Shown here: positions 37,001 to 48,062 of the stretch, piece by piece
Position numbering within the stretch: the stretch's first letter is position 1
Layout of the letters: each line of letters begins with the position of its first letter
Source of the DNA: Buchnera aphidicola (Floraphis choui)
GTDB taxonomy: Bacteria > Pseudomonadota > Gammaproteobacteria > Enterobacterales > Enterobacteriaceae
Direction of reading: 5' to 3'
Length of the DNA: 64,000 bases
Assembly (NCBI GenBank): GCA_039830045.1
Contig: CP140044.1
Coordinates: 1 to 64,000, forward strand
Made by a program: the position numbers and the translations under genes
Notes under the pieces: model-generated
Database searches by the model: none
What the model was told of the DNA's origin: nothing
What the model saw: the letters and a program-made list of their open reading frames with translations, nothing else

Positions 37001-38266
37001 TAATACTGGATGTTCACGAATAACTTCGTCTAAAACATCCCATACAACAGATTCTTCGCGTTCTACCATTTTTTTAGCTGCTTTGATTGTAGTAGCTAAT
37101 CCTTTTATCTCTAATTTTCCATAAATAAATGGCTTGAATAATTCTAAAGCCATTTTTTTTGGTAGACCACATTGATGTAAACGTAAGTAAGGTCCGACTG
37201 TAATTACTGATCTTCCTGAATAATCTACTCTTTTCCCTAATAAATTTTGTCTGAATCTTCCTTGCTTTCCTTTAATCATATCAGAAAGTGATTTAAGCGG
37301 ACGTTTATTAGACCCTGTTATAGCTCGACCTCTTCTTCCATTGTCTAATAGTGCGTCTACTGCTTCTTGCAGCATTCTTTTTTCATTTCTTACAATAATG
37401 TCAGGCGCTGATAATTCTAATAGTCGTTTTAACCGATTATTTCGGTTAATGACTCGACGATATAAGTCGTTTAAATCTGATGTAGCAAACCGTCCCCCGT
37501 CTAATGGAACTAACGGTCTAAGATCAGGAGGTAAAATAGGTAATACAGTTAAAATCATCCATTCAGGTTTATTATGTGATTGTATAAATGATTCTAGTAA
37601 TTTAATACGTTTTGTTAATTTTTTTCGTTTAGTTTCAGAATGGCTATTGCACAATTCTTGTCTTAAGGTATCACATTCTTGCTCTAAATTTATATTAGTT
37701 AATAATGATTGTATTGCTTCCGCACCCATTTGTGCATTAAATTCGTCTCCAAATTCTTCTAATGCATGTAAATATTGTTCTTCAGTTAAAATTTGACGTT
37801 TTTCAAGATTAGTTAGTCCTTCTTCAATTATTACGTAAGATTCAAAGTAAAGTACTCTTTCAATATCTCGTAATGGCATGTCTAACAATAATCCAATTCT
37901 TGACGGTAGTGACTTTAAAAACCAAATATGTGCAATAGGTGAAGCTAATTCAATATGTCCCATACGTTCTCTACGAACTTTACTTTGAGTAACTTCTACG
38001 CCACATTTTTCACAAATTACTCCACGATGTTTTAATCGTTTATATTTTCCACATAAACATTCGTAATCTTTTACTGGTCCAAAAATACGTGCGCAGAATA
38101 ATCCATTTCTTTCTGGTTTAAATGTTCGATAATTAATAGTTTCTGGTTTTTTAACTTCTCCAAATGACCAAGAACGAATCATATCTGGAGAAGCAAGAGC
38201 AATTTTTATTGCATCAAATTCATCAGTTTTAATTTGTGATTTTAAAAATTTTAATAAATCTTTCAC
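34055..38266 (-). CDS. rpoC: RNA polymerase subunit beta'
   Basis: Beta' holds the catalytic Mg. The 1403-residue protein matches E. coli at 1407. The N-terminal zinc ribbon [22 protein letters not shown] is at about residues 70-91. The absolutely conserved active-site motif [12 protein letters not shown] is near 460. The second zinc site has [16 protein letters not shown], and the trigger/bridge regions around [29 protein letters not shown] are intact in pieces. It follows rpoB by 85 bases. It is the largest gene of the rplKAJL-rpoBC block and ends at tandem terminators. Confidence 0.99.
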   Translation of the reverse strand: MKDLLKFLKSQIKTDEFDAIKIALASPDMIRSWSFGEVKKPETINYRTFKPERNGLFCARIFGPVKDYECLCGKYKRLKHRGVICEKCGVEVTQSKVRRERMGHIELASPIAHIWFLKSLPSRIGLLLDMPLRDIERVLYFESYVIIEEGLTNLEKRQILTEEQYLHALEEFGDEFNAQMGAEAIQSLLTNINLEQECDTLRQELCNSHSETKRKKLTKRIKLLESFIQSHNKPEWMILTVLPILPPDLRPLVPLDGGRFATSDLNDLYRRVINRNNRLKRLLELSAPDIIVRNEKRMLQEAVDALLDNGRRGRAITGSNKRPLKSLSDMIKGKQGRFRQNLLGKRVDYSGRSVITVGPYLRLHQCGLPKKMALELFKPFIYGKLEIKGLATTIKAAKKMVEREESVVWDVLDEVIREHPVLLNRAPTLHRLGIQAFEPVLVEGKAIQLHPLVCAAYNADFDGDQMAVHVPLTLEAQLEARSLMMSTNNILSPANGEPIIVPSQDVVLGLYYMTREKINIKGEGMILSNPKEAERVYRMGLAKLHAKVKVKISEYTLIKNKKFLKTQKIMNTTIGRAILWMIVPKGLPFSIVNQILGKRSISTMLNVCYRILGLKPTVDFADQIMYTGFAYAARSGASVGIDDMVIPEKKANIIAEAEIEVAEIQDQFQSGLVTSGERYNKVIDIWAAANERVAKAMMKNLSTELVINNKGKIVQQISFNSIFMMADSGARGSAAQIRQLAGMRGLMAKPDGSIIETPITANFREGLNVLQYFISTHGARKGLADTALKTANSGYLTRRLVDVAQDLVVTEDDCDTREGIVMTAVIEGGDVKEPLREKVLGRVTVENILKSYSADILVPRNTLLNEKWCDILEANSIDSIKVRSVVNCETNFGVCAHCYGRDLARGNIVVKGEAIGVIAAQSIGEPGTQLTMRTFHIGGAASRTATESNIQVKNYGIIELNNAKSVINSEGKIIITSRNVELKIIDEVKRTKESYKVPYGAIMAKQNKEKVKPGEIVAKWDPHTIPVISEVSGYIKFIDMVDGQSITRQTDELTGLTSIVILDISERTAIGKDLRPSLKVIDDNNDDVLITGTDMPAQYFLPGKAIVQIDNNIKIRSGDTLARIPQESGGTKDITGGLPRVADLFEARRPKELAILAEISGFISFGKDTKGKRRLIITPYDGSDPYEEMIPKWRQLNVFEGERVEKGDIISDGPESPHDILRLRGIQAVTKYIVNEVQEVYRLQGVKINDKHIEVIIRQMLRKATIIQSGSSKFLTGEQVEYSRVKISNHILSCKKEVLATFSRDLLGITKASLATESFISAASFQETTRVLTESAVAGKKDELRGLKENVIVGRLIPAGTGYAYHKKRLNRRQKENINTNLVPSISAEEASANLSELLNSTL

Positions 38267-38351
38267 GAATTAGTTCCCGTCGAAGTGAAATAATTGAAGA
38301 TAACTAAACTAGTTAATAAGAAATTTTAAGAAAATAAATATTGTTATGTTA

Positions 38352-41300
38352 TTAATCGTTTTCTAATTCAATATTGATACCTAACGATCTAATTTCTTTT
38401 AATAAAACATTAAAGGATTCAGGCATACCTGGTTCCATTTTATAATTTCCATCTACTATATTCTTATACATTTTAGTTCTTCCATTGACGTCATCAGATT
38501 TTACTGTTAACATTTCTTGTAAAGTATAAGCAGCGCCATAAGCTTCTAATGCCCATACTTCCATTTCTCCAAACCGTTGACCTCCAAATTGAGCTTTTCC
38601 TCCTAAAGGTTGCTGAGTTACTAAACTGTAAGATCCAGTAGATCTTGCATGCATTTTATCATCTACTAAATGATTGAGTTTTAGCATATACATATATCCT
38701 ACAGTGACAGGTCTTTCAAATTTTTCTCCAGTTCGTCCATCAAAAAGAGTAATTTGCCCAGAAGTTGGTAAATTTGCTAGTTTTAGTAGATCTTTTATTT
38801 CGTTTTCTCTTGCCCCGTCGAAGACAGGTGTTGCAATAGGTATTCCATTTTTAAAATTTTTTGCTAAGCATAATATTTCGTCATCAGAAAAAGCGCTTAG
38901 ATTCACTTTTTGTCTAATTTGTTCACCTAAATCAAAAGCTTTTTGAATAAAATTTCGAATATTATTAATAGAATCATTATTTTTTAGCATTTTGTCAATT
39001 TTAATTCCAATTCCTTTAGATGCTAATCCTAAATGAGTTTCTAAAATTTGACCAATATTCATTCTAGATGGTACTCCTAATGGATTTAGTACAATATCTA
39101 CAGGAATTCCGTTTTGATCATATGGCATATCTTCTATAGGATTAATTTTTGAAATTACTCCTTTGTTTCCATGACGTCCAGCCATTTTATCACCTGGTTG
39201 AATTTGTCTTTTTACTGCTAAGTAAACTTTAATAATTTTTAATACTCCAGGGGTTAAATCATCTCCTTGAGTAATTTTTTTATGTTTAATTTCTAATTTT
39301 TTTTCAAATTCTTTTTTAAGATCGCTATATTTTAAGGTCAATTGTGTTAATTGATTTTGATTTTTTTTATCGTTTACAGAAATTTTTAACCATTCTTTTT
39401 TGGAAAGTTGATTTAAATTGTTTATACTAATTCCTGATGACAATAACACTGATTGAATTTGATTAAATAAACTTAATTCAAATATTTTGAATTCTTCTGT
39501 AAGATCTTTTTTAGCTTGTTGAAGTTGCATGTTTTCAATTTTTAATGCTCTATTATCTTTTTCAACTCCATCCCTAGTAAATACTTGTACATCAATAACT
39601 GTTCCGGATACTCCATTAGGAACTCTTAAAGATGAATCTTTAACGTCTGAAGCTTTTTCTCCAAAAATAGCTCTTAGTAATTTTTCTTCTGGTGTTAATT
39701 GTGTTTCACCTTTTGGAGTAACTTTTCCAACTAAAATATCACCTCCATTTACTTCAGCTCCGATATAGACAATTCCTGATTCGTCTAATTTAGATAATGC
39801 AGATTCTCCTACGTTAGGTATGTCCGATGTAATTTCTTCTGATCCTAGTTTCGTATCTCTAGAAATGCAAGTTAATTCTTGAATGTGAATTGTAGTGAAT
39901 CTATCTTCTTGTACTACTTTTTCTGATACTAAAATAGAATCTTCAAAGTTATATCCGTTCCAAGGCATAAAAGCTACACGCATATTTTGCCCTAATGCTA
40001 GTTCTCCTAAATCAGTAGATGGTCCATCTGCTAATACATTTCCTTTTTCTATTTTTTCTCCTAAAGAAATACAAGGTATTTGATTAATACATGTATTTTG
40101 ATTAGATCTAGTATATTTTGTAAGATTATAGATATCAATACCTGCTTCTCCAGGATTCATTTCTTCTTGATTAACTTTTATAATGATTCTAGATGCATCT
40201 ATATATTGAACAATTCCTCCCCTTCTAGCTATTTCCGTTACACCTGAATCAACAGCTACAGTACGTTCCATTCCCGTTCCGATTAGAGGTTTTTCTGATA
40301 TAAGTGTAGGAACAGCTTGTCTTTGCATATTTGCTCCCATTAAAGCTCGATTAGCATCATCGTGTTCTAAGAATGGAATTAATGAAGCGCCTACAGAAAC
40401 TATTTGTTGAGTAGAAATATCCATATAATTAACTTGATGCGAATGAAATAAACTAGATTCACCTTTGTGCCTGCATGTGACTAAATCGTCAATTATATTC
40501 CCGTGTTTATCTAAATTAGTATTAGCTTGTGCAATAACAAAATTTCCTTCTTCTATAGCAGAAAGATATTCTATTATGCTGGTAATAGTTCCTTTTTTAA
40601 CTTTTTGATAAGGCGTTTCTAAAAAGCCATAGGTGTTAGTTCTCGCATATACAGATAAAGAATTAATTAAACCAATATTAGGTCCTTCTGGAGTTTCTAT
40701 TGGACAAACTCTACCGTAATGTGTTGGATGTACATCTCTTACTTCAAATCCTGCTCGTTCTCTAGTTAATCCCCCTAATCCTAATGCAGAAATTCGACGC
40801 TTGTGTGTTATTTCTGATAATGGATTATTTTGATCCATAAATTGTGATAATTGACTAGATCCAAAAAATTCTTTTATAGCAGCTGAAATAGGTTTAGCAT
40901 TAATCATATCTTGAGGCATAATTGTATCTAAATCACCTAATGATAATCTTTCTTTTACAGCTCTTTCGACTCGTATTAATCCTATTCTAAATTGATTTTC
41001 AGCCATTTCTCCTACTGATCTTATTCGTCTATTTCCTAAATGATCAATATCATCAATATCACCCTTTCCATTTCTAATATCAATTAGTTTTTTTATTACA
41101 TCAATTATATCTAATTTACTTAAAATACCTGTTCCTTCTATATTTGTTCTCAATAAGGAACGATTAAATTTCATACGACCAACAGACGAAAGATCGTATC
41201 TTTCTTCAGAAAAAAACAAATTCTCAAATAATGCTTCTGTAGCATCTCGTGTTGGAGGTTCTCCAGGTCGCATCATTCGATAAATTTCAATTAATGCACT

Positions 41301-42383
41301 AGGTCGATCATAAGTAGAATCTATTTTCAATGTTTCAGAAATATATGGACCGTGATCTAAATCATTAGTGAATATTGTTTTAATTTCAGAATAATTATTT
41401 AGCCTTAATTTTTTTATTATTTCAACGTTTAATTCAGTATTAGCTTTTAATATGATATCTTTAGTTTTACTATCATAATAGTTTTTTGCTGATATTTTTC
41501 CGATTAAATATTCTATTGGAACTTCTATGCGTTTAACGTTATCTATAGTTAAAAAATGAATATGCCGAGCGGTAATGCGTTGACCTTTTTTTATATAAAC
41601 TTTATTATTATAGATCACGTCAAAAGTAGCAGTTTCACCGCGCAATCTTATCGGAATTAATTCCATTAATATCTTATTAGAAGATATATTAAAAGTATTG
41701 TTTTTAAAAAATATGTCAAGAATTTCTTCTGTAGTAAAATTCAGAGCTCTTAATATGATGCTTACAGGTAATTTTCGTCGTCTATCAATACGTATAAATA
41801 AATTGTCTTTTGGATCAAATTCAAAATCTAACCATGATCCTCGATATGGAATAATACGAGCATTATATAACACCTTTCCTGATGAATGTGTTTTACCTTT
41901 ATCACTATCAAAAAATACTCCTGGACTACGATGTAATTGGGATACTACTACTCTTTCAGTTCCATTAATTATAAATGTTCCATTTTTTGTCATTAATGGG
42001 ATTTCACCCATGTATACTTCTTGTTCTCTAATACTTTTAATTGTTTTTTCTAGCGTTTCGCGTTCGTAAATGATTAGACGTAGTTTAACTCGTAATGGTG
42101 CTGAATAAGTAGTGCCTCGAATTTGACATTCTTTTACATCAAAACTAGCATTACCTAAATAATATTCTATATATTGTAGTTCAGAACTACCATTATAGCT
42201 AGAAATAGGAAAAATTGATCGAAAGGCTGCTTCTAATCCATGTAAACCATTTGAATCTTGCTTTATAAACTTTTGGAATGAATCAAGTTGAATGGAAAGA
42301 AGATATGGTACATTGAGTACTTGAGGACGTTTTCCAAAATCTTTTCGGATACGTTTTTTTTCAGTGTAAGAGTAATAAACCAT
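38352..42383 (-). CDS. rpoB: RNA polymerase subunit beta
   Basis: The 1343-residue protein is essentially the E. coli length of 1342. Recognisable blocks are [20 protein letters not shown] at the start, the rifampicin-pocket region [32 protein letters not shown] (here GLGGL), [29 protein letters not shown], and the C-terminal [24 protein letters not shown]. Within HKRRISALG the residue after LG is Leu where E. coli has Pro-Gly-Gly. An attenuator-like hairpin separates it from rplL. Confidence 0.99.
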   Translation of the reverse strand: MVYYSYTEKKRIRKDFGKRPQVLNVPYLLSIQLDSFQKFIKQDSNGLHGLEAAFRSIFPISSYNGSSELQYIEYYLGNASFDVKECQIRGTTYSAPLRVKLRLIIYERETLEKTIKSIREQEVYMGEIPLMTKNGTFIINGTERVVVSQLHRSPGVFFDSDKGKTHSSGKVLYNARIIPYRGSWLDFEFDPKDNLFIRIDRRRKLPVSIILRALNFTTEEILDIFFKNNTFNISSNKILMELIPIRLRGETATFDVIYNNKVYIKKGQRITARHIHFLTIDNVKRIEVPIEYLIGKISAKNYYDSKTKDIILKANTELNVEIIKKLRLNNYSEIKTIFTNDLDHGPYISETLKIDSTYDRPSALIEIYRMMRPGEPPTRDATEALFENLFFSEERYDLSSVGRMKFNRSLLRTNIEGTGILSKLDIIDVIKKLIDIRNGKGDIDDIDHLGNRRIRSVGEMAENQFRIGLIRVERAVKERLSLGDLDTIMPQDMINAKPISAAIKEFFGSSQLSQFMDQNNPLSEITHKRRISALGLGGLTRERAGFEVRDVHPTHYGRVCPIETPEGPNIGLINSLSVYARTNTYGFLETPYQKVKKGTITSIIEYLSAIEEGNFVIAQANTNLDKHGNIIDDLVTCRHKGESSLFHSHQVNYMDISTQQIVSVGASLIPFLEHDDANRALMGANMQRQAVPTLISEKPLIGTGMERTVAVDSGVTEIARRGGIVQYIDASRIIIKVNQEEMNPGEAGIDIYNLTKYTRSNQNTCINQIPCISLGEKIEKGNVLADGPSTDLGELALGQNMRVAFMPWNGYNFEDSILVSEKVVQEDRFTTIHIQELTCISRDTKLGSEEITSDIPNVGESALSKLDESGIVYIGAEVNGGDILVGKVTPKGETQLTPEEKLLRAIFGEKASDVKDSSLRVPNGVSGTVIDVQVFTRDGVEKDNRALKIENMQLQQAKKDLTEEFKIFELSLFNQIQSVLLSSGISINNLNQLSKKEWLKISVNDKKNQNQLTQLTLKYSDLKKEFEKKLEIKHKKITQGDDLTPGVLKIIKVYLAVKRQIQPGDKMAGRHGNKGVISKINPIEDMPYDQNGIPVDIVLNPLGVPSRMNIGQILETHLGLASKGIGIKIDKMLKNNDSINNIRNFIQKAFDLGEQIRQKVNLSAFSDDEILCLAKNFKNGIPIATPVFDGARENEIKDLLKLANLPTSGQITLFDGRTGEKFERPVTVGYMYMLKLNHLVDDKMHARSTGSYSLVTQQPLGGKAQFGGQRFGEMEVWALEAYGAAYTLQEMLTVKSDDVNGRTKMYKNIVDGNYKMEPGMPESFNVLLKEIRSLGINIELEND

Positions 42384-42556
42384 AGAGTTCCTTGATTAGT
42401 CATTTTATCCGATTATTATATTTTTAAAAACAATTTTAGTTATTTTTAAAATTTTTTTGAATTTTATATCTATTAGAATGAAAATAATAAAGTAATTGCA
42501 ATGACTACAGAATGCTTGAAACATTAAAGATAATTTAATGTAAAATATTTGAACGG

Positions 42557-42585
42557 AAAAAAACTGGTGATTTAGAATCACCAGT
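42557..42585 (-). terminator. Attenuator/terminator hairpin between rplL and rpoB
   Basis: ACTGGTGATT (42563-42572) and AATCACCAGT (42576-42585) form a perfect 10-bp stem with a three-base loop. It is followed on the minus strand by seven T (42557-42563). It lies in the 240-bp rplL-rpoB gap, the place of the well-known partial terminator in E. coli that lowers rpoBC expression relative to L10/L12. Confidence 0.8.
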
Positions 42586-42623
42586 GACTAACGCATAAAT
42601 ACTAAATTAATAGTCTAAAATTT

Positions 42624-42992
42624 TTATTTAATTTCTGTTTCAGCACCAGTTTCGTCTAACATCTTTTTTAAGGATTCTGCTTCTATTTTAGTAATACGTT
42701 CTTTTATTATAGTTGGAGCTGATTCTACTAGATCCTTTGCTTGTTTTAATCCTAAACCAGTAGAACTTCTTACAATTTTGATTACTGATACTTTATTTCC
42801 GCCAATAGATTTCAAAATAACATCAAATTCTATTTTTTCTTCAATTGGTTCTGTAGCAGAAGAAGATATAGAATTTACAGATGTTGCAGCTGAAACGCCA
42901 AACTTTTTTTCCATATCAGAAACTAATTCCATTATATTTGTTACCGACATTTTTGATATAGCTTCTAAGATCTGTTCTTTAGTGATAGACAT
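42624..42992 (-). CDS. rplL: Large ribosomal subunit protein bL12 (L7/L12)
   Basis: bL12 forms the flexible stalk that recruits translation factors. The 122-residue protein matches E. coli at 121. It has an N-terminal dimerisation helix ([32 protein letters not shown]), a hinge that here is Ser/Thr-rich rather than the usual Ala-rich segment (about residues 38-50), and a C-terminal domain with [27 protein letters not shown]. It is the last ribosomal gene before the attenuator hairpin and rpoB. Confidence 0.98.
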   Translation of the reverse strand: MSITKEQILEAISKMSVTNIMELVSDMEKKFGVSAATSVNSISSSATEPIEEKIEFDVILKSIGGNKVSVIKIVRSSTGLGLKQAKDLVESAPTIIKERITKIEAESLKKMLDETGAETEIK

Positions 42993-43061
42993 AACATTTA
43001 TTCCTAATAAATACTTAAAAAATAATATTAAATATTTTTTTTTAAAAACGTAGGTTATATT

Positions 43062-43558
43062 CTATGTTTTATTTTTTAGTTCTCGTATAGATATAAGAAC
43101 GCGCATTAATTTTCCTAACGTTGTTTCTTTTATAATAATCATTAAACGATTTAGTGCTTCGTCATATGTAGGTATATCTGCTAATATATTAATATTTTCT
43201 GAAGACAGTATTTTCTCTTCGAAAACAGCTCCAATAATTTTAAAATTAATATTACTTTTAGAAAATTCTTTAAATAATTTTGCAGCACTTCTTGGATGAT
43301 CTATAGAATATCCTATTAATACTGGACCTAGTAATAGTTCTTTTAAACATTCAAATTTAGTATTTTTAATACCTAAAATTATTAAATTATTTTTAAAAAC
43401 ACCTAATTTTACACCTATTTTTTGTGCTGACATTCGCAATTTAGTTAGTTCATTTGCTTTAATATTTTTTAAATTAGCAACTACTATTGATAGCGTGTTT
43501 TTAGTTGTATTATTAATTTTAGAAACAATCTCTTTTTTTTTTTGAGGTTTAATGCCAT
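43062..43558 (-). CDS. rplJ: Large ribosomal subunit protein uL10, with a one-base frameshift in a poly(A) tract
   Basis: uL10 anchors the L12 stalk to 23S rRNA. A clean 125-residue frame (43062-43439) matches L10 from about residue 41 onward (ECLKELLLGPVLIGYSIDHP, AAKLFKEF). The missing N-terminus is directly upstream in another frame. ATG at 43558 encodes MALNL plus a Lys run, then EIVSKINNTTKNTLSIVVANL, aligning with E. coli MALNLQDKQAIVAEV. The frames are joined by eleven A (minus strand; T at 43533-43543). The span is 497 bases; 498 would encode exactly 165 residues, the E. coli length. One more A (A12) restores the frame, so transcript slippage is the likely rescue. AGGAG precedes the start. 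The 295-bp upstream spacer is where E. coli carries the L10 leader. Confidence 0.93.
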
Positions 43559-43853
43559 TAATTTATGTACTCCTAAACTTAACTGAAATTATCACAATTG
43601 TTTTGTTTTAAAATATTAAAGATGAAAAGTTAATAGTTGTATCTATATATATATTTTCAAATATTTTAATTTTTGTTGATTAGAATAGTAATAAGGTAAT
43701 TATAATTGTATATTTTAAGATTTAGATGGTATAAAGAAAGTATCGTTTAAATTTATTTTAAAGTACAATTATCAATTTTATATGTTAATTTTAGAAATGG
43801 TTTTTTATTATAAAGAATTTTTGTTTCAGCGTAAAGTAAAATAGTTTTATAAT

Positions 43854-44546
43854 TTAGTTTAAATTAGTACAATTAATTTTTATACCTAAGCTCATTGTTG
43901 TAGAAAGGGTTATCTTTTTTATATACAATCCTTTGAAATTTATAGGTTTTAATTTTTTTAATGATTCTAATAAAGCGTTTAAATTATCTTTTATTTTGGA
44001 ATTTATAAAGTTAATTTTCCCTATTGAAGTATGTATTATCCCATTTTTATCATTTTTATAGTTTATTTGACCACGTTTAATGTTTTTTATTGTATTTTCA
44101 ACGTCACTAGTAACTGTTCCTAATTTTGGATTAGGCATTAAACCTCTAGGTCCTAATATTGGTCCTAATTTGTTTACATCATTCATAACATCAGAAGAAG
44201 CAATAGCAATATCAAAATTAATATTTTTATTTTGTATTTGTTCTATTAGATCATAAAGACCTACATGTTCAGCACCACAGTTTTTCGCAATATTGATGTT
44301 ATCTCCTTGGGTAAAAACAGCTATTGTAATAGATTTTCCTATACCATGAGGTAATATAATACTACTTCGGATATTTTGATCAGTTTTTTTAGGATTAATA
44401 CCTAAATTAATAGATGCATCTATACTTTCATTAAATTTAGAAATTGCTATTTTTTTTAGTAATATAATTCCTTCTTCAATATTATAGATTTTTTTATGAT
44501 TAACTAAATTTTGCATAAATTGCATTTTTTTAGTAAGTTTTTTCAT
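43854..44546 (-). CDS. rplA: Large ribosomal subunit protein uL1
   Basis: The 230-residue protein is near the E. coli length of 234. Conserved parts include FNESIDASINLGINPKK, IILPHGIGKSITIAVF, GPRGLMPNPKLGTVT (the family signature, about residues 126-140), RGQINYKNDKNGIIHTSIGK and the C-terminal TTMSLGIKIN. It binds 23S rRNA at the L1 stalk and, in enterobacteria, represses its own operon through the rplK leader. It follows rplK with a four-base gap. Confidence 0.98.
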   Translation of the reverse strand: MKKLTKKMQFMQNLVNHKKIYNIEEGIILLKKIAISKFNESIDASINLGINPKKTDQNIRSSIILPHGIGKSITIAVFTQGDNINIAKNCGAEHVGLYDLIEQIQNKNINFDIAIASSDVMNDVNKLGPILGPRGLMPNPKLGTVTSDVENTIKNIKRGQINYKNDKNGIIHTSIGKINFINSKIKDNLNALLESLKKLKPINFKGLYIKKITLSTTMSLGIKINCTNLN

Positions 44547-44550
44547 TTAT

Positions 44551-44979
44551 TTACCTTTTCACAGTTAAACCTATAGAATAAGCTGTTCCTATAATAGATT
44601 TACTCATATTTTCGATATTAGATCCTGTCATATCAACTTCTTTTATTTTAGCAATATCTATTATTTGTTGATAAGTTATTTCTCCTACTTTTTCTGTATT
44701 TGGTTTAGAAGATCCTGATTTGATTCCAGCTGCTTTTTTTAATAAAATAGAAGCAGGTGGTGTTTTAATAATAAAAGAAAATGATCGATCTGAATATACA
44801 GTAATTATAGTTGGAATAGGCAATCCTTTTTCCAAATGATTGGTTTTTGAATTAAATAATTTACAAAATTCTATAATATTTAAACCTTTTTGTCCTAGAG
44901 CTGGCCCTACTGGAGGACTCGGATTAGCCATTCCTGCTGAGACTTGTAATTTAATATAAGATTGTATTTTTTTTACCAT
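44551..44979 (-). CDS. rplK: Large ribosomal subunit protein uL11
   Basis: The 142-residue protein is the E. coli length. It has [27 protein letters not shown] (residues 8-34, the thiostrepton-site proline-rich region), then [22 protein letters not shown], and ends with [18 protein letters not shown] precedes the start. The 182-bp gap upstream of it, after nusG, should hold the rplKAJL promoter and L1 regulatory leader, but I could not assign convincing -35/-10 elements. Confidence 0.98.
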   Translation of the reverse strand: MVKKIQSYIKLQVSAGMANPSPPVGPALGQKGLNIIEFCKLFNSKTNHLEKGLPIPTIITVYSDRSFSFIIKTPPASILLKKAAGIKSGSSKPNTEKVGEITYQQIIDIAKIKEVDMTGSNIENMSKSIIGTAYSIGLTVKR

Positions 44980-45161
44980 AATAATTGATCCTTATAATTA
45001 GCTATATAAATTCAAAATTTTTTAAATATATAAAAATACATTATTAGTATAATATAAATTAGAAAAATTATATATGATTAAATATTACTTTGGAACTTAT
45101 ATATTATATTTTTAAATTTATAAGTTTAAAATAGTGTTTAATACGATTATTATACGTAATG

Positions 45162-45707
45162 TTAATTTTTTTTAACTTGACTAAAATCTAGTTCTACAGG
45201 AGTAGATCTTCCAAATATAGATACTGATACTTTTAATCTATTTTTCTCATAATCTACTTGTTCTACAATTCCATTAAAATCTGAAAATGGACCATCATCA
45301 ACTCTAACCATTTCTCCGGGTTCAAATAGTATTTTAGGTCGTGGTTTATCTCCAATTTGTTTAAGCCGATTAATGATTATGTTGACTTCTTTATTACTAA
45401 TTGGAGATGGTTTATCTGAAGTTCCTCCTATAAATCCTAATACGCGAGGTATGCTTCGAATTAAATGCCAACTTGAATCGTTCATGATCATTTGAACTAA
45501 TACATATCCAGGAAAAAATTTATATTCACTTTTCTTTCTTTGTCCTGACTTAATTTCTATAACTTCTTCAGTTGGAACCATTACATCTCCAAATAGATTT
45601 TCCATATTATTTAATTTAATATGTTCACGTATTGATTGCGCTACGCGTCTTTCAAAACCAGAAAATGCTTGCAGCACATACCAGCATTTTTTTTGGTTCT
45701 TATACAT
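45162..45707 (-). CDS. nusG: Transcription termination/antitermination factor NusG
   Basis: NusG couples RNA polymerase to Rho or the ribosome. The 181-residue protein is the E. coli length. The NGN domain begins [21 protein letters not shown] and has [16 protein letters not shown] and PRVLGFIGG. The KOW domain at the C-terminus has [26 protein letters not shown] and [17 protein letters not shown]. It starts one base after the secE stop, indicating a translationally coupled secE-nusG pair. Confidence 0.98.
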   Translation of the reverse strand: MYKNQKKCWYVLQAFSGFERRVAQSIREHIKLNNMENLFGDVMVPTEEVIEIKSGQRKKSEYKFFPGYVLVQMIMNDSSWHLIRSIPRVLGFIGGTSDKPSPISNKEVNIIINRLKQIGDKPRPKILFEPGEMVRVDDGPFSDFNGIVEQVDYEKNRLKVSVSIFGRSTPVELDFSQVKKN

Positions 45708-45708
45708 A

Positions 45709-46089
45709 TTATATCCTTAAACTAATTACAAATGACACGAATCGGATTAAAATATTATCTAATCCCCATAAAGTTAAAGACATGATAAAAGTTGCAATTA
45801 TAACAATAATAGTTGTATGAAATGTTTCTTTCATACTTGGCCAGGTAATTTTCTTTATTTCTTTTTTTGCTTCATGAATTAATGAAATAATTTTTTTTCC
45901 TTTTTTTGTTAAAGCAGTAATTGTTATAATTAAAGTCATGAGAGATATTGTTATTATTATATGTAGTATAAATGATAAATGTATATAGTAATAATGTATT
46001 AATGCTGACATTACTAGTATTCCTATACTAAACCATTTTATTATGTCTATAGTACGAGGATTATTCCAAAATTTAATAATATTAGCCAT
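45709..46089 (-). CDS. secE: Protein translocase subunit SecE
   Basis: SecE clamps SecY in the SecYEG channel. The 126-residue protein has the three-helix E. coli-type arrangement (127 residues) rather than the single-helix form. Two N-terminal hydrophobic segments are at about 18-36 and 40-58. The amphipathic conserved segment [21 protein letters not shown] (about 74-94) and the final membrane helix follow. In E. coli tufB precedes it; here the tRNA cluster is directly upstream. Confidence 0.96.
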   Translation of the reverse strand: MANIIKFWNNPRTIDIIKWFSIGILVMSALIHYYYIHLSFILHIIITISLMTLIITITALTKKGKKIISLIHEAKKEIKKITWPSMKETFHTTIIVIIATFIMSLTLWGLDNILIRFVSFVISLRI

Positions 46090-46502
46090 GTATTATCCTG
46101 AAATATTAACTACATGAAATTAAATCGTAAAATTTATGTAATCGTTTATTTATTATAAAATAAATACAAAGTAGATTATAATGTTTATATTTTATTATGT
46201 TTATATTAAAAAGTGATGAATCGTAACTGTTATAAAGTTGTTATTACATGATAATACAAGTTTGATGTGTAATAATTATGATTTAATAATAATATTTTAT
46301 ATATTATAACTTTTTTATAATTTTTAATTTCAATGAATTTAGATAGTGTTTATATAAAATATATGTGAATTTTATTATGATAAACTAAATTTTTTAAATG
46401 AACGGTATTTTATAGATAGAAAATAATAAAAAAAACTATAAATATAAATTTCAGATATTTATTTTTTATTTTTGTTGTAAAATAAAGGTTAAAGTGGTGT
46501 TT
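46090..46502. other. Non-coding spacer secE to tRNA cluster (tufB position)
   Basis: This is 413 bp of A+T-rich sequence between the tRNA-Thr(GGT) gene and secE, both on the minus strand. In E. coli tufB lies here. I find no EF-Tu-like frame or fragment. Promoters for secE-nusG and termination signals for the tRNA transcript are presumably present but not recognisable by eye. Confidence 0.5.
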
Positions 46503-46576
46503 TGCTGATACCCAGAGTTAAACTGGGGACCTCACCCTTACCAAGGATGCGCTCTCATCAACTGAGCTATACCAGC
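46503..46576 (-). tRNA. tRNA-Thr (anticodon GGT), altered D and T loops
   Basis: The minus-strand gene starts GCTGGTATAGCTCAG, has anticodon loop TTGGTAA, and ends TATCAGC plus A. It matches E. coli thrT with two oddities. The D loop is AGTTGATGA (nine bases, GA in place of the invariant GG). The T loop is TTTAACT (T instead of the invariant C56). CCA is not encoded. Length is 74, one more than usual because of the D loop. Confidence 0.95.
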
Positions 46577-46591
46577 TTTTATACGGTTTTT

Positions 46592-46663
<72 letters not shown>

Positions 46664-46683
46664 AATATAAAATTTTTACTTTA

Positions 46684-46765
46684 TGGTGGGAGAAGGATTC
46701 GAACCTTCGAAGTCTATGACGGCAGATTTACAGTCTGCTCCCTTTAACCACTCGGGAATCCCACC
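46684..46765 (-). tRNA. tRNA-Tyr (anticodon GTA)
   Basis: The minus-strand gene starts GGTGGGATTCCCGAG, has the anticodon stem-loop GCAGACTGTAAATCTGC with GTA, a long variable arm and T arm GAAGGTTCGAATCCTTC, and ends TCCCACC plus A. Length is 82 without CCA, the expected class II size. It is equivalent to E. coli tyrU. Confidence 0.97.
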
Positions 46766-46781
46766 TTATTTATTAATATTT

Positions 46782-46854
<73 letters not shown>

Positions 46855-46867
46855 TTGAACGATTAAT

Positions 46868-46896
46868 ATATTACGTATAGATTGAATTTTATGCAA
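46868..46896 (-). promoter_or_regulatory. Promoter of the four-tRNA cluster
   Basis: On the minus strand TTGCAT (46891-46896) and TAATAT (46868-46873) are spaced by exactly 17 bases. This puts transcription start a few bases before the first tRNA. It matches the sigma-70 consensus well, and the cluster has no other upstream gene on this strand. Confidence 0.65.
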
Positions 46897-47154
46897 TAAA
46901 AATTTTTAAATAATATAATATTATTTTGATTTATTTTGGTTTTTATATTTTTATAACGATTAGAAATTAATATAAAATTCTTAGATACTATAATTTAGGA
47001 TATAATTAATTACATAAAATAATGTTTATTTAAAATAAGTATTATATACGTAATTTAATATATTACTTTAGATATTTAGTTTATAAAACATTGTTGTTTA
47101 TAGTTAAAAGTAGTATTTTAAAATTTTAATTAAAATATAAAATTTAAATTTTTT

Positions 47155-47970
47155 ATGAAAATACTTAACTCATATTTACATTTTAAGTACATTATTCGTC
47201 ATTTAGTAACAGATATTTTATATAATGATATAATATATAGAAAAAATTTTGAACATAACAATAAAACTCCTTATATTATAGGAATTTCTGGGAGTGTAGC
47301 AGTTGGAAAAAGTACTATTTCTAAGTGGTTTAAAGATGTATTAAAAACTTTTTTTGTTACTAAGAATATCTCTATTATTACTACTGACAACTTTTTATAT
47401 TCTAATAAAATTTTATATGAATTAGGATTAATAGAAAAAAAAGGATTTCCTCAAACGTATAACATGAAACAATTGATAAAATTTTTTTTGGATATTAGAT
47501 TAGGAGTTAACAATATAGCTATCCCCGTATATTCACATTTTTTTTATGATATTATTCCAAATTTTAAGAAAATTGTATATAAATCGGATATTTTTATTGT
47601 AGAAGGTCTACATATTCTAAATCCTCTTTTATATAGAATAAAAAAAAATAATCGTTATATTTCGTTAAATTTTTTGAATTTTTCAATTTATATTGATGCA
47701 GATTATTTATTTTTAAAGGAGTGGTATCTTACTCGATTTTTAAAATTAAGATATATATCAAAATTTTACTCTAATTCTTTTTTAAATTATTATTCTAAAA
47801 TGTCTTGTAAAGATGCAATGAACATGGCTACCAAAATTTGGTACAATACTAACTATAGAAATCTAAAAGAAAATATTTTACCAACTAGAAAATATGCTGA
47901 TTATATTATAACTAAAAATTATAATCATGAGATTAATAACATTCAATATATGAACAAAAATAATATTTAG
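47155..47970 (+). CDS. coaA: Pantothenate kinase CoaA, N-terminally shortened
   Basis: CoaA phosphorylates pantothenate, the first step to coenzyme A. The P-loop is GISGSVAVGKST (about residues 43-54). Other conserved blocks are ITTDNFLYSNK, KGFPQTYNMKQLIKF, PVYSHFFYDIIP, IFIVEGLHIL and LKENILPTRKYADYIITK. The protein is 271 residues against 316 in E. coli, and the missing part is the N-terminal segment of about 45 residues. An in-frame stop (TAA at 47131) just upstream excludes extension, and no N-terminal fragment is visible in other frames. It sits beside the tRNA cluster as in E. coli. birA, between coaA and murB there, is lost. The upstream spacer (46897-47154) shows nothing else. Confidence 0.92.
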   Translation: MKILNSYLHFKYIIRHLVTDILYNDIIYRKNFEHNNKTPYIIGISGSVAVGKSTISKWFKDVLKTFFVTKNISIITTDNFLYSNKILYELGLIEKKGFPQTYNMKQLIKFFLDIRLGVNNIAIPVYSHFFYDIIPNFKKIVYKSDIFIVEGLHILNPLLYRIKKNNRYISLNFLNFSIYIDADYLFLKEWYLTRFLKLRYISKFYSNSFLNYYSKMSCKDAMNMATKIWYNTNYRNLKENILPTRKYADYIITKNYNHEINNIQYMNKNNI

Positions 47971-48062
47971 TTTTTGGATATTATTTTATGTTCTTTAAAT
48001 TTATATAATTATTAACAATAATATTGACATTTTATAGTTTTAATATTTGTGTGATAATAATA

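Noticed and set aside
37341..37796. A 151-codon plus-strand open frame inside rpoC, with others opposite rpoB, groEL and rpoD
   Set aside because: All are on the opposite strand of very conserved genes and have low-complexity Ser/Phe/Leu-rich translations typical of antisense shadows.
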